The notes: generated from the sequence alone by a model not told the origin. Positions 30,148 to 39,849 are shown, numbered from the stretch's first letter. The stretch is 64,000 bases of DNA from Pseudomonadota bacterium (GCA_025351005.1 JANXWS010000056.1:1-64000); one strand, 5' to 3'. A program made the numbers and translations.

Positions 30148-30474
30148 ATGCACGGACTGAGACCTGCCGGCTCGATCGCCGCGCTCGCGGCACTGACCGC
30201 CTGCAGCGCGCATGCTCCGCCCCGGCCGCCGCCACCACCGCCGACCGAGCTCGCCGCGACTGCGGCCAACATCGAAGCTCTGACGAAGCAGGGCTACAAG
30301 CTGGTCGACCAGGACGGCCGCAAGCTCTATTGCCGCACCGAGAACGTGCTCGGCTCGCACGTCGAGAAGCGCACGACCTGCATGACCGAGCAGCAGATCC
30401 GCGACATGGCCGCCGACACCCGCAATTCGCTCAACAACCTGCAGTTGCAGGTGCCGCCGCCGCAGGGCCACTAG
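30148..30474 (+). CDS. Small putative lipoprotein
   Basis: AALTAC lipobox-like; YKLVDQDGRKLYCRTENVLGSHVEKRTTCMTEQQI. Confidence 0.7.
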   Translation: MHGLRPAGSIAALAALTACSAHAPPRPPPPPPTELAATAANIEALTKQGYKLVDQDGRKLYCRTENVLGSHVEKRTTCMTEQQIRDMAADTRNSLNNLQLQVPPPQGH

Positions 30475-30475
30475 G

Positions 30476-30565
30476 GCCTGTTAACACTTTGAGATTTGCT
30501 TTGCGGCATGGAAATCACCGCCGCAGTTCAGTCGGATCGAGCCGTTCCTGCGCGACCGGCGAGCG
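30476..30565 (+). pseudogene. Possible IS5-type transposase N-terminal remnant with one frameshift
   Basis: GGCCTGTTAACACTTTGAGATTTGCTTTGCGGC leader, then ATGGAAATCACCGCC + (frameshift) CAGTTCAGTCGGATCGAGCCGTTCCTG = MEITA/QFSRIEPFL. Confidence 0.4.
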
Positions 30566-31270
30566 CTATTTGTCGTACTCGTCGTGCCGACGTACCCAGA
30601 ATGGCCCACGGCCATTCTCATCCTGGCCCTTCGGTACCATGTCCAAATAGTGATAATGAAGATTGAGCGGTTCATTGCCACGTGAGTAGCATGAGTAGGT
30701 GTGGAAGATGTGGGCACGCTCATCCCTGAAAAACGCGCTGTGCCCTTCTCGCTCGCTATTCCCAGGCGACTGCTTCGCATAGTTGAAGAACGTGGTGCCC
30801 TGTGCCATGGCGTCGGCCGTGAAGGATACGTTGAAGTCAAAATTGAAATCCGTATCGCCGGATGACACCCACGGAAAGCTCCAGCCCATCCGTTGCCGAT
30901 ATGCAGCCAACTTCCTGTAAGGGGCACGGGATATCGCGACCATCGTCACGTCCCGGTGGCTCAGGTGAACGTTGATGCCGTTGAAGCCGTCCGCACGCAA
31001 GGAACAGTGAGGACACCCGGATTCACTCTTCGACGTAAACATGAAGTGATAGACGATGAGTTGACTGCGGCCGTCAAAGAAGTCCCCCAGCGTCACGTGC
31101 CCGTTCGGGCCTTCGAACACGTACGGCTTGGTGACCTCGACCCACGGCAGGCTGCGGCGCTCAGCACTCATGGCGTCCTGCATGCGCAGGAACTTCTTTT
31201 CCTTCTCCAGTAGCTTCTTGCGCGCCTTGAGCCAGTCGTCTCCCGATACGATCTTGTGTTTGATTGCCAT
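30566..31270 (-). CDS. DUF899 (thioredoxin-like) family protein
   Basis: PYVFEGPNGHVTLGDFFDGRSQLIVYHFMFT...GCPHCSLRADGFNGINVHLSHRDVTMVAISRAP. Confidence 0.9.
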   Translation of the reverse strand: MAIKHKIVSGDDWLKARKKLLEKEKKFLRMQDAMSAERRSLPWVEVTKPYVFEGPNGHVTLGDFFDGRSQLIVYHFMFTSKSESGCPHCSLRADGFNGINVHLSHRDVTMVAISRAPYRKLAAYRQRMGWSFPWVSSGDTDFNFDFNVSFTADAMAQGTTFFNYAKQSPGNSEREGHSAFFRDERAHIFHTYSCYSRGNEPLNLHYHYLDMVPKGQDENGRGPFWVRRHDEYDK

Positions 31271-31516
31271 GTCCTTCCCCCGCAGTTCCAGTACGCAACT
31301 GATGTCGTTAGCGGCGTCTGCGGTCTTCGGCGAAGCGCCAAAGGTTCATTGCAGATCCCGATGGGCGGAATCACGATTGATTGAATGTCCGCGAGTGTCT
31401 GCTCTGCGTCGGGACAACTAAGGTCGCGATCAGGCGCTCCCGGGTCGACCTAAGACTTTCAGCGGAATTGTTCGGCGCCCCTCCGGACCGTGACAGGCCC
31501 TCGCCGGCCGCGGCCG

Positions 31517-32638
31517 TCAGGGCCGGCGGGCCTCCACGAACAGCGAGTAGTAGCGATCCCCGTAGCGGGCACCGGCGACCGCGCTCACCGAGTCGACCCG
31601 CAGCGCCTCGTGGGCGCTCGCCATGAACCCGGAGCGGACCACGTCGACGAAACCTGCGTCGCCGAGCACGCGGCCGAGCGTCTCGAAGTCGTAGCCGTAC
31701 TTGTGCGCCTCGAACAGGTGCCCGGGCTCCGGGCCGGCACCCGCGTAGGCGAGGAAGTCCTCGAGGCGCGTCGCGTTCTCCGGCCACCAGCTCCAGGTCT
31801 CGCGCCGGCTGCCGAAGAAGCTGCGGTCGTTGCCGACGTAGGCGGCGACGCACTGCTCCATGTCGGGCACCACGACCCGGACGATGCCGCCGGGCGCGAG
31901 CACCCGATACAGGTCGCCCAGGAACGCACGCACGTCCATCGGGAAGAACAGGTGCTCGAGCAGGTGCGAGACGAACGCGTAGGCGACGCTGCCGTCAGCG
32001 AAGGGCAGCCCCCAGAGGACGTTCATCGCGAGCGGCGCCGGATGCACGTCAACGTTGATCCAGTCCGGCAGCAGGCCCCGGCCGCAGCCGATATGCAGGC
32101 GCAGGCCGCGCGACGCGCCGTCGACACCGAGCGTCGCGAGCTGCTCGGCGATGCTCGCATCGCGGAGCTTGGCGAGCTCCGCCCGCAGGGCGTCAACGCC
32201 CGCCAGGAGCGCGAGCAGTCGACGCTCGACGCCGATGCCCGAGCGTCGAGCGACCTCGCGCTCGGCCGAGGGTCCGAGTCCGCGCAGGTCGGCCGCGAGC
32301 TCGTAGGCGCTGCGCGCGAGCACCCGCAGGTGGCGGTGGGCCTGCCCGGTCGCGGCCTCGGTGGACGCGGCCGCCGTCGCCTCGCTTCCCGCCGCGACCA
32401 ACGAGCCGTTGTGCTCAAGCGCCTGCACGGCCTGGCTCGCGAGCGCACGATCCCCGGCACCGAGGGCTGCGAGCACGACCGCCGGGTCGGTCGGTCGCGT
32501 GAACTGGCATAGCCAGCCGGCCAGCATCGGATGAGCGACCTCGAGCGCCGGGAATGCGCTCGCCGTGGTGTGGACGATGATCGTGCCGTCGCGAAAGCGC
32601 ACCAGCGCGTCCGGGGAAAAAACAAGCTTGCCTGCCAT
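31517..32638 (-). CDS. Class I SAM-dependent methyltransferase with extra N-terminal domain
   Basis: RLHIGCGRGLLPDWINVDVHP, HLLEHLFFPMDVRAFLGDLYRVLAPGGIVRVVVPD. Confidence 0.88.
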   Translation of the reverse strand: MAGKLVFSPDALVRFRDGTIIVHTTASAFPALEVAHPMLAGWLCQFTRPTDPAVVLAALGAGDRALASQAVQALEHNGSLVAAGSEATAAASTEAATGQAHRHLRVLARSAYELAADLRGLGPSAEREVARRSGIGVERRLLALLAGVDALRAELAKLRDASIAEQLATLGVDGASRGLRLHIGCGRGLLPDWINVDVHPAPLAMNVLWGLPFADGSVAYAFVSHLLEHLFFPMDVRAFLGDLYRVLAPGGIVRVVVPDMEQCVAAYVGNDRSFFGSRRETWSWWPENATRLEDFLAYAGAGPEPGHLFEAHKYGYDFETLGRVLGDAGFVDVVRSGFMASAHEALRVDSVSAVAGARYGDRYYSLFVEARRP

Positions 32639-32726
32639 TTGCACCTGCTGGTGAGCCGCCGCACAGCACGGCTGCCCGGCACCCCGCCCGGGCCGGGCGA
32701 CTGCGGCCCGGCTGTACAATACCTCA

Positions 32727-33374
32727 GTGCTCGATCTCCCTGATCACGCAGCGCTCGACAAGGCGCGCCTGCTGGGCGGCTGCGTGCGCCTGCCACTCGC
32801 AGTCGACGCGGAGCGCCTCGCGGCCGAGCTGCGGGCGCTACCTTCGGCGCTGTGGGGCTCGCCCGGCGGCCGCGTCGGCGTGCACCGCGCGGCGGAGGCC
32901 GTGTTTCTGCGCGGCTTCGCCCCGGCCGAGGGCGACAAGCCGGTCGCCGATCGCGACGTGCTCGAGCGGCTACCGTATGCGCGCGCGATCATCGAGAACA
33001 TCATCCCGGCGTCGCCGCTCCGCTGCCTGCTCGCGCGCCTGCCGCCGGAAGGCGTGATCGGGGCCCACGTCGACACCGCCCCGTACTTCGCCAAGACCCT
33101 GCGACTGCACCTGCCGGTGGAGTCGAACCCGTCGGCCTTCATGCAGTGCGCGGGACTCTGGTACCGGATGGCGCCGGGGGAAGTGTGGGCGCTCAACAAC
33201 TCGACGCTGCACGGCGTCTGGAACGCCGACACCGAGCGGAGCCGCACGCACCTGATCTGCGACTTCCTGCCGAGCCCCGAGTTGCTGGCACTGATCGCCG
33301 CCGGCGAGCGCGACCTTGGCCGGCCGAGGCCCGACCTCGACCGCCGGGTCGGCGCGGCTTCCGGGCCGTACTGA
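32727..33374 (+). CDS. Aspartyl/asparaginyl beta-hydroxylase domain protein (HxD type)
   Basis: GVIGAHVDTAPYFAKTLRLHLPVESNPSAFMQCAGLWYRMAPGEVWALNNSTLHGVWN. Confidence 0.82.
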   Translation: MLDLPDHAALDKARLLGGCVRLPLAVDAERLAAELRALPSALWGSPGGRVGVHRAAEAVFLRGFAPAEGDKPVADRDVLERLPYARAIIENIIPASPLRCLLARLPPEGVIGAHVDTAPYFAKTLRLHLPVESNPSAFMQCAGLWYRMAPGEVWALNNSTLHGVWNADTERSRTHLICDFLPSPELLALIAAGERDLGRPRPDLDRRVGAASGPY

Positions 33375-33397
33375 CCGCCCGGCCCGCGTCGCCCGCC

Positions 33398-34093
33398 ATG
33401 ATCGCGACCGAGCACTTCGTGTTCCTGCACCTGCACAAGTCGGGCGGCAGCTTCGTCAACGACTGCCTGGTCCGGTTCGTACCGGGCGCGCGCCACGTCG
33501 GCTATCACCTGCCGCGGCCGCTGATCCCGCGCAGCTACGCCGAGCTGCCGATACTCGGCTTCGTACGCAACCCGTGGAGTTACTACGTGTCGTGGTACCA
33601 CTTCCAGAAGGGCCACCCGCGGCCGAACGCACTGTTCCGCATCCTGAGCGACGACGGCCGGCTTGATTTCGAGCCGACCGTGCGCAACATGCTGTCGATC
33701 GGCAGCAACGACCTGCTGCTCGATCGCATCCTCGCGCAGCTGCCGGCCAGCTACTCGAACCGCGGGCTGAACCTCCCGGCGTTCGCGCTCGCGCCGATCC
33801 GCGGCACCGGCCTCGGCTTCTACGGCTATCTGTACCGCTACCTGTATGGCGAGATCGACGATCGGGTGCGCATCGGCCGGATGGAAAACCTGCGCGACGA
33901 GCTGCTCGCGATGATGGCCGCGACCGGCCTGCATGCGAGCGCGGCTCTGCGTACCCATGTGCACGAGGCCGATCCGAGCAACGTCTCCGAGCACATCCCC
34001 TACGCCGCCTGCTACGGACCGGAGCTGCGCGACCTCGTGCGCCATGGCGACGCCGAGATCGTCGAGCGGCACGGCTACACCTTCGGCGCGTGA
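33398..34093 (+). CDS. Sulfotransferase family protein (Sulfotransfer_2-like)
   Basis: VFLHLHKSGGSFVNDCL P-loop; ILGFVRNPWSYYVSWYHF PSB-like 3' motif. Confidence 0.8.
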   Translation: MIATEHFVFLHLHKSGGSFVNDCLVRFVPGARHVGYHLPRPLIPRSYAELPILGFVRNPWSYYVSWYHFQKGHPRPNALFRILSDDGRLDFEPTVRNMLSIGSNDLLLDRILAQLPASYSNRGLNLPAFALAPIRGTGLGFYGYLYRYLYGEIDDRVRIGRMENLRDELLAMMAATGLHASAALRTHVHEADPSNVSEHIPYAACYGPELRDLVRHGDAEIVERHGYTFGA

Positions 34094-35967
34094 GCCGCGG
34101 CCAGTTCCTCGAGGCGCCGCCACGTCAGCTGCACGCCCGGCAGCACGGCTGCGAGCGCATCGGCATGGCGCTCCCATTTGGCTGCGGCGGGCGGCGTCAG
34201 CGTGAAGCGCGACAGCGGCAGCGGCGCCTGCACGCGGGCCTCGAGCGCCGCGTCCATCGCGACACCGAGTGCCCCGCAGACCCCGCGGATGGCGTCGGCC
34301 GGTCGTGCCATCAGGTCCTCGTATCGAAGCGCGTGCCAGCGCTCCGGCGGCAGCTGGCTGAGATCATCGAGGATTGCGCGGTTTGCCGCTTCCCACTGGA
34401 ACGCCGCGATCTCCTCGATGGGGCGCCCATTGAGGGCACGCCATCCGGGCGGCAGCAGCAGCGACCAGGGCCCGGCAAAGCCGGGCAGGCCGTTGTAGGT
34501 CTTCCAGCGCCCGGATTTCCAGGCCTCGATGATGCTCGCGATGTTGGCGCGCGGCTCGCGCCACAGGAACACGAACTGGGCGTCCGGAAATAGCCGGTCA
34601 AAGAACGGGATCCTGAGGGCATTCTTGGGCGTCTTCTCGAGGAACCGGCGCGCCGCTGTCGGCGCTACTCGCCGTCCCGCCGCGTCGCACAGCTGCTCGA
34701 GGATCGCCGCGGTGACGTAGTCACGCACGGCGTCGGTCGCGTGCCGCGCGCCCAAGCGATTGGAATCGACCGTCGGCGCACCGGGTCGCAGCGACTCGAG
34801 GCCCTCGACCAGCATGTGACCCTCGCCGCCGACGGTGCAGGTCTGATCGCCCGCGGCCAGCGTCTCGAACAGCAGCGTGCTGCCGGAGCGCGGCGCCGCG
34901 ACGATGAAGACCGGTCGTTGCAGCGCCTGCGGCCGGACGACGCTGGCGGCGGGCGGCAGCCTTGCCGCCGACGGGTTCGCGCCAGGACCTGATACCGTCG
35001 TCAGCGGTGCGGCCGGCAGCGTGCCGTGCGGACGCGGCTCCGAAAGAATCGCCCGGAGCACGCGGCCTTCGAAGATCACGTGGGCCGCGACGCGGTTGGT
35101 GCGCATCACAAGGCCGTCGGCCGCCGCCTGCAGCTCGTCGCGCTTCTGATCGACGAAGCGCCGCAGTGCCGCGCGGCCGGCCGCGTCCTCCCCGTGGATC
35201 AGGTAAGCCTGGCGCCAGTCGCGGCAGAAGCCGTCGAGCATGCCGTGGTAGCGCGCGAGGCGGCTCGGGTCGACGCGCGCGTCGGCCGCTACGAGCTCGG
35301 CCCGCAGGTCGAGGACCAGCAGGTCGACCTCGGGTGGCGGCATGACCGGCCGCGGGACCGTGCGCTCGGTCGTCGGCCAGTCGTCGCGGCCGGCCTGATA
35401 GGTGTGGCGCGCATCGGGGGCCTGCTGTTCGCTGAGCCCGACCAGCTGCCAGAAGCGCGAGCCGCCGGTCGTGTCGGCGACCAGGTGGATGCGTTCCGAG
35501 CTGCCGGGGTTCTCGACATGGTGCAGGCGCCAGTTGTCGAACACCCACGCCTCGCCCGCCGCCATGTGCACGCTGGTGCCGTCGCAGTGGAAGCGCACCG
35601 TCGGCGAGGTCACGACCGGTATGTGCAGCCGGACGCGGTAGAACCAGTGGTGGTTGATATCCGCGTGCTCCGGCACACATGCGCCCGGAGCGAGCCGGAG
35701 CAGCCGCGATCGGCTCCACGCCACGCCGAAGCTTGCGAGCACCTGGCGGACGTAGGGCAGGGCGGCCAGGTGCGCCGTCGGCGCCATCGGCCCGTTGACG
35801 GCGTCGTTCTCGCCGCCGTCGACGGTGATCAGGCGCGCCGCGCTGTTGCCTGCGATCTCGTTCGGGTGGCGCACCCAGGCAGTCTGTGGCAGCGCCGCCA
35901 CCTCGACCCGCAGGCGCTCCGCGTCGAATCGGAGTGGCAGCCGGAAGAATGGCCGTGGCAGGCGCAT
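34075..35967 (-). CDS. Two-domain fusion: N-terminal Asp/Asn beta-hydroxylase, C-terminal sulfotransferase
   Basis: N-terminal VPEHADINHHWFYRVRLHIPV...AGEAWVFDNWRLHHVEN; C-terminal FIVAAPRSGSTLLFETL...FLEKTPKNALRIPFFDRLFPDAQFVFLWREPRANIASIIEAW. Confidence 0.85.
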   Translation of the reverse strand: MRLPRPFFRLPLRFDAERLRVEVAALPQTAWVRHPNEIAGNSAARLITVDGGENDAVNGPMAPTAHLAALPYVRQVLASFGVAWSRSRLLRLAPGACVPEHADINHHWFYRVRLHIPVVTSPTVRFHCDGTSVHMAAGEAWVFDNWRLHHVENPGSSERIHLVADTTGGSRFWQLVGLSEQQAPDARHTYQAGRDDWPTTERTVPRPVMPPPEVDLLVLDLRAELVAADARVDPSRLARYHGMLDGFCRDWRQAYLIHGEDAAGRAALRRFVDQKRDELQAAADGLVMRTNRVAAHVIFEGRVLRAILSEPRPHGTLPAAPLTTVSGPGANPSAARLPPAASVVRPQALQRPVFIVAAPRSGSTLLFETLAAGDQTCTVGGEGHMLVEGLESLRPGAPTVDSNRLGARHATDAVRDYVTAAILEQLCDAAGRRVAPTAARRFLEKTPKNALRIPFFDRLFPDAQFVFLWREPRANIASIIEAWKSGRWKTYNGLPGFAGPWSLLLPPGWRALNGRPIEEIAAFQWEAANRAILDDLSQLPPERWHALRYEDLMARPADAIRGVCGALGVAMDAALEARVQAPLPLSRFTLTPPAAAKWERHADALAAVLPGVQLTWRRLEELAAAHAPKV

Positions 35968-35970
35968 GCG

Positions 35971-37242
35971 TCAGGCCGCGGCGACAGCCTGGTTGAAGTC
36001 GCCGATCGCCGGGATGAGCTCGGTGAGCGCGAGTCGCTCCACCTCGGTCAGGTGCGGGTTCCAGACGTCCATGATCAGGACGACGCGCGTCTCGGCGCTG
36101 CGGTTCCAGGCCTCATGCTCATAGGTGTCGTCGAAGACGACGATCGACCCTTCCCGCCAGGCATGCAGCTCGCCACCGACGCGCAGCGCGCAGTCGCGCG
36201 GCACGATCAGCGGCAGGTGCGCCACCAGGCGCGTGTTGGTCACGCCGCGGTGCGGCAGCAGGTGGGTGCCCGGCGTGAACACCGAGAACAGCGCCTCCGG
36301 ACCGTGTCCGCGCACGCGACAGAGCGGCGCAAGATCGAGCGCCGCGGCCGTCTCCGGGCAGCGGCCGCACTCCTCGGCACGGCGCACGCCATGGCGGTGG
36401 AAATAGAATCCCGTCCAGCTGGGCGGACGCTCGGCGCCGCGCAGGTTCGCGCGCTCGAGTTCGGCCGAGTCGAACACCGGTTCGCGGACGACATCGGCCG
36501 CGAGCAGTGCTGCGAGCTCGCCCCGGATCAGCGGCGTGAGTGCCTCGACCGCGTCCATCCACGCGAACAGCCGCCGCTCGAGGTACGGGGACGCCGGCAG
36601 CTCCGGGAAGTAAAGGAACGTCGGCCGCTGCCGACCATCGGGGTACTCGGCCGCTTCGTATCTGAGCAGGATCCGCAGGCAGCGCTCGACCCTGCGCATG
36701 GCGGCAGCACCGTAGCGCGCCGCGAGCGGCTCGATCAGGTTCGCGAGCGCCTCGGTACGCTCCTTGCGGACCGCGAGCACCGCGCGCTCGACTGCCGGCC
36801 GCAGCCCGACGGGCGTCGTCGCAGCGTCGAGCCACTGGCCCCGCACCTGCGCATCCTGCAACGCGCGCGCATAGTGGAGAATCGCCGCGGCGTCGCCGCC
36901 GCGCTCGAGAGCACGAGCAAGGTCGAGCCGTGCGGCGTACAGGTCGGGCTTCATCGCCAGTGCCGTGCGAAACGCCGCGATCGCGGCCACCGCGTCACCG
37001 CCGGCCTCGCAGGCGCGGCCGAGCTGGTGGCGGGCGGAGACGTTGCCCGGATCGATCGCGGTCGCGCGCTCGAGGCGCGCCCGCGCCTCGGCGGCGCGGC
37101 CCTCACGCAGCGCCGCGAGCCCGACGATGGCGAGCGCTTCCGCATCGTCGGGCGTCGCCTCGAGGACGCGGCCGTAGGCACGCTCCGCCTCCGCGACGCG
37201 ACCTTGCCGCAGGAACTCGCGTGCTTCGCTGATCGTGGTCAT
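35971..37242 (-). CDS. TPR + aspartyl/asparaginyl beta-hydroxylase (HxG, ASPH-like)
   Basis: TPR N-terminus (AERAYGRVLEATPDDAEALAIVGLAALREGR); FTPGTHLLPHRGVTNTRLVAHLPLIVP...VVFDDTYEHEAWN. Confidence 0.88.
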   Translation of the reverse strand: MTTISEAREFLRQGRVAEAERAYGRVLEATPDDAEALAIVGLAALREGRAAEARARLERATAIDPGNVSARHQLGRACEAGGDAVAAIAAFRTALAMKPDLYAARLDLARALERGGDAAAILHYARALQDAQVRGQWLDAATTPVGLRPAVERAVLAVRKERTEALANLIEPLAARYGAAAMRRVERCLRILLRYEAAEYPDGRQRPTFLYFPELPASPYLERRLFAWMDAVEALTPLIRGELAALLAADVVREPVFDSAELERANLRGAERPPSWTGFYFHRHGVRRAEECGRCPETAAALDLAPLCRVRGHGPEALFSVFTPGTHLLPHRGVTNTRLVAHLPLIVPRDCALRVGGELHAWREGSIVVFDDTYEHEAWNRSAETRVVLIMDVWNPHLTEVERLALTELIPAIGDFNQAVAAA

Positions 37243-37319
37243 GGGCTCGCGACACTGCTCCGGGCGGGCGTCCCCGGCAGCACTGCCGTGACACGGTCGT
37301 TGTCGATAATATACCGGGC

Positions 37320-37886
37320 ATGCCCGTCGGAACGCTGCAGCATTACATCCGCACCTACGACGACGATCTCGAGGCCGCCCTCTGCGAGCGGATGGTCGCG
37401 TCCTTCGACGCGCTCGAACGCTTCCAGCAGCCGAACGGCCGCGGCCACCGCGCGGGCCTCGAGCACTCGGCATGGACCGAGCTCAACGTCACCCGCCTCG
37501 CGGATCCCGGCTTCCTCGGCAGCTTTCGCCTGGGAATCGACCGCGCCCTCGAGCGCTACAACCGCGACCTCGGCCTGACGATCGCCGTGCCGAATTCGGC
37601 GACGATCGCGGACCTGGTCATGAAGCGTTACCGGCCGGGGACCGGCGAGCAGTTTGAACTGCATTTCGACTCGATCTACCAGAAGGCGGACCGCTATCTC
37701 GTCATGCTCTGGTACCTGAACGACGTCGCGTCCGGCGGCGAGACGACGTTCCCGCAACTCGGGGTCGCCGTGCAGCCGAAGCGCGGAAGGCTGCTGATGT
37801 TCCCGCCGTTCTGGATGTACCAGCACGAGGGCCGCGCGCCCGTCGGCGGCGACAAATACATTGTCTCGACCTATCTGACGTACTGA
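37320..37886 (+). CDS. Prolyl 4-hydroxylase-like 2OG-Fe(II) oxygenase
   Basis: MKRYRPGTGEQFELHFDSIYQKADRYLVMLWYLNDVASGGETTFPQLGVAVQPKRGRLLMFPPFWMYQHEG (HxD...H). Confidence 0.88.
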   Translation: MPVGTLQHYIRTYDDDLEAALCERMVASFDALERFQQPNGRGHRAGLEHSAWTELNVTRLADPGFLGSFRLGIDRALERYNRDLGLTIAVPNSATIADLVMKRYRPGTGEQFELHFDSIYQKADRYLVMLWYLNDVASGGETTFPQLGVAVQPKRGRLLMFPPFWMYQHEGRAPVGGDKYIVSTYLTY

Positions 37887-37901
37887 CGGCCAGCGCCGCC
37901 G

Positions 37902-39770
37902 TCAGGCGTCGTAGCCCCAGCGTTCGAGGTAGGGCCGGACCGCCGCCGCGACCGGGGCCAGTTCGCTCTGGTACCGCCGCCAGCGGCCGATCGAAGCGGA
38001 ATTCACCGGGCGCACGACCTGAGCGTAGCTCGGTGTGCTGATGTACTTCTTCTGGATCGCACGGGTGGCAGGCGCCAGTACCGCGTCGTCCCATGGCAGC
38101 TCGAGGAACCCGAGCAGCGAGCGCATCTCGCCCTCGAAATCCTCCACCAGCGTCTCGTAACGGAGCTCGCGAACGGCCGGCTGCAGCAAGCCGACCTCGC
38201 GGTACCACGCATCGAAGGCCCGCAGGTAGCCGGCGGCCAGTGTGTCGAGGTCGCTGCAGAGCAGCGCGAACTCCGGCGCGCGGAAGTGCTGCATGAAGCA
38301 GCTGGCCAGCACGTCGCACGGGTGGCGGATGGCCATCACGATGCGCGCGTTCGGAAAGAGCCGGCGGATCACCGGCAGCCGCAGCATGTTGAGCGGGTTC
38401 TTGTCGACCAGCCGCTGGCCCGTGGCGATCTCTGCGTGGCCGGCCGCACGCCGCCAGTAGGCGGCCCGCAGCGCCGCAAGCTGGCCGGCATCGAGCCCCG
38501 CGAGTCGCTCCGGGTAGGCGACGCCGAGCGCCAGCATGTCGTCGAGCGACTTCTGCACGAGAGCCTGCTCGTCGATCGACACGAGCGCCGGGTGCGCGTC
38601 GAGCGCCACTTCGAGCAGCGTTGTGCCGGAGCGCGGGAAGGCTACGATGAAGACCGGGCTCGCGGCAGCCGGCGGGGCGGGCGGCTCGTCGCACCATCGG
38701 GCGACGTCGGCCGGGTCGCTGGCGTACTGTGCGATATCCAGTCGCGGCATGCCGCGCAGAATGGTCGACGGGGCCGTTTGCTGCAGATGGGCGACCTGCG
38801 ACCGGTGCGCCTCGAGCAGCACGGCAAACGCATCCGGATAGCGACCGAGCGCGTCCAAAGACGCAGCGAGCGGGAACAGCTCGAAATGTCGGTTGGCGAA
38901 ATCGCCGCGGTCCTGGGCGAGGGCGTGCGTGAGCAGCTGCGCCGCGGTCTCATGCCTGCCTTCGCGTTGCGCGAGGCGCGCCTCGGTCAGCAGCAGGTCA
39001 CGGTGCAGCGCGCCGGCACGTGGATCCGCAGCGACGCGGTCGATGAGCGCACGCGCTTCCGCAAGCCGGTTGGTCCGCTCGTAGATCTGCACCAGCGTCA
39101 GCGCGGCCCGCGGATTGAAGGATGCGCCGCCGGCCGAGCGCTCGGCCCACCGCTCGGCGTCGGCCGTCTGGCCGAGCGAGAGCAGCTGGTGGCCGACGTC
39201 GGCGACAAACTCGGGCGCCGCGTCGGGCGGTGCGTCCCAGCCGCGCAGCGCCTCGATGGCTTCCTCGGTCTGGAGCGACTCGAAGCAGGCCTTCGCATAC
39301 TGGAAGCGGAGCTCGGCATCCTCCGGTGCCAGTTCGAGGCCGCACTTGAGCACCGCGCGCGCCGCCTCGTAGTCGCGGCGCTCGAGGTGCAGCAGCCCGA
39401 CGTTGAAGTAGAAGTCAGCGCTGGTGCCGCCGAGCTGCGCCGCCCGGCTGTAGGCGATCAGTGCCGGCTCGTATTGCTGCCGGCAGCGGCGCACGGTGCC
39501 GAGGTGCATCCAGAAGTCTGCGTCATCCGGCACGCGGTCGGTCAGCTCCGTATACACCTCCTCCGCCTCGCCGTAGCGTTCCGTGCCGTGCAGCACGTGG
39601 CCGAGGACGGCCAGGGCGGCGACGTGGCCGGGTGCCCCCGCGAGCGCCTGCCGGCACAAGGCCTCGGCCTCGAGCAGCCGACCGCCACGGGCGAGGTCGG
39701 TCGCGCTCGTCGCGAGGGCATCCGGGTCCAGGTTCGTTGTCGCCACGTCACGGCCCTTTGGAGCGAGCAT
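37902..39770 (-). CDS. TPR-containing sulfotransferase
   Basis: TPR repeats; PVFIVAFPRSGTTLLEVALDAHP; LVDKNPLNMLRLPVIRRLFPNARIVMAIRHPCDVLASCFMQHF. Confidence 0.9.
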   Translation of the reverse strand: MLAPKGRDVATTNLDPDALATSATDLARGGRLLEAEALCRQALAGAPGHVAALAVLGHVLHGTERYGEAEEVYTELTDRVPDDADFWMHLGTVRRCRQQYEPALIAYSRAAQLGGTSADFYFNVGLLHLERRDYEAARAVLKCGLELAPEDAELRFQYAKACFESLQTEEAIEALRGWDAPPDAAPEFVADVGHQLLSLGQTADAERWAERSAGGASFNPRAALTLVQIYERTNRLAEARALIDRVAADPRAGALHRDLLLTEARLAQREGRHETAAQLLTHALAQDRGDFANRHFELFPLAASLDALGRYPDAFAVLLEAHRSQVAHLQQTAPSTILRGMPRLDIAQYASDPADVARWCDEPPAPPAAASPVFIVAFPRSGTTLLEVALDAHPALVSIDEQALVQKSLDDMLALGVAYPERLAGLDAGQLAALRAAYWRRAAGHAEIATGQRLVDKNPLNMLRLPVIRRLFPNARIVMAIRHPCDVLASCFMQHFRAPEFALLCSDLDTLAAGYLRAFDAWYREVGLLQPAVRELRYETLVEDFEGEMRSLLGFLELPWDDAVLAPATRAIQKKYISTPSYAQVVRPVNSASIGRWRRYQSELAPVAAAVRPYLERWGYDA

Positions 39771-39797
39771 CACCGATCCACGTTCTGCCGGCAAATG

Positions 39798-39827
39798 AAA
39801 AGGCCGCGCGGGTTGCCCCGCGCGGCC
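39798..39827 (-). terminator. Rho-independent terminator of the upstream minus-strand TonB receptor gene
   Basis: Minus strand GGCCGCGCGGGGCAACCCGCGCGGCCTTTT, 11-bp stem. Confidence 0.75.
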
Positions 39828-39849
39828 GTTGGCGATCGCCGGTGCCGGA

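Noticed and set aside
35026-37578. 850-aa plus-strand ORF
   Set aside because: Antisense to the hydroxylase-sulfotransferase fusion and TPR-AspH; no recognisable motif.
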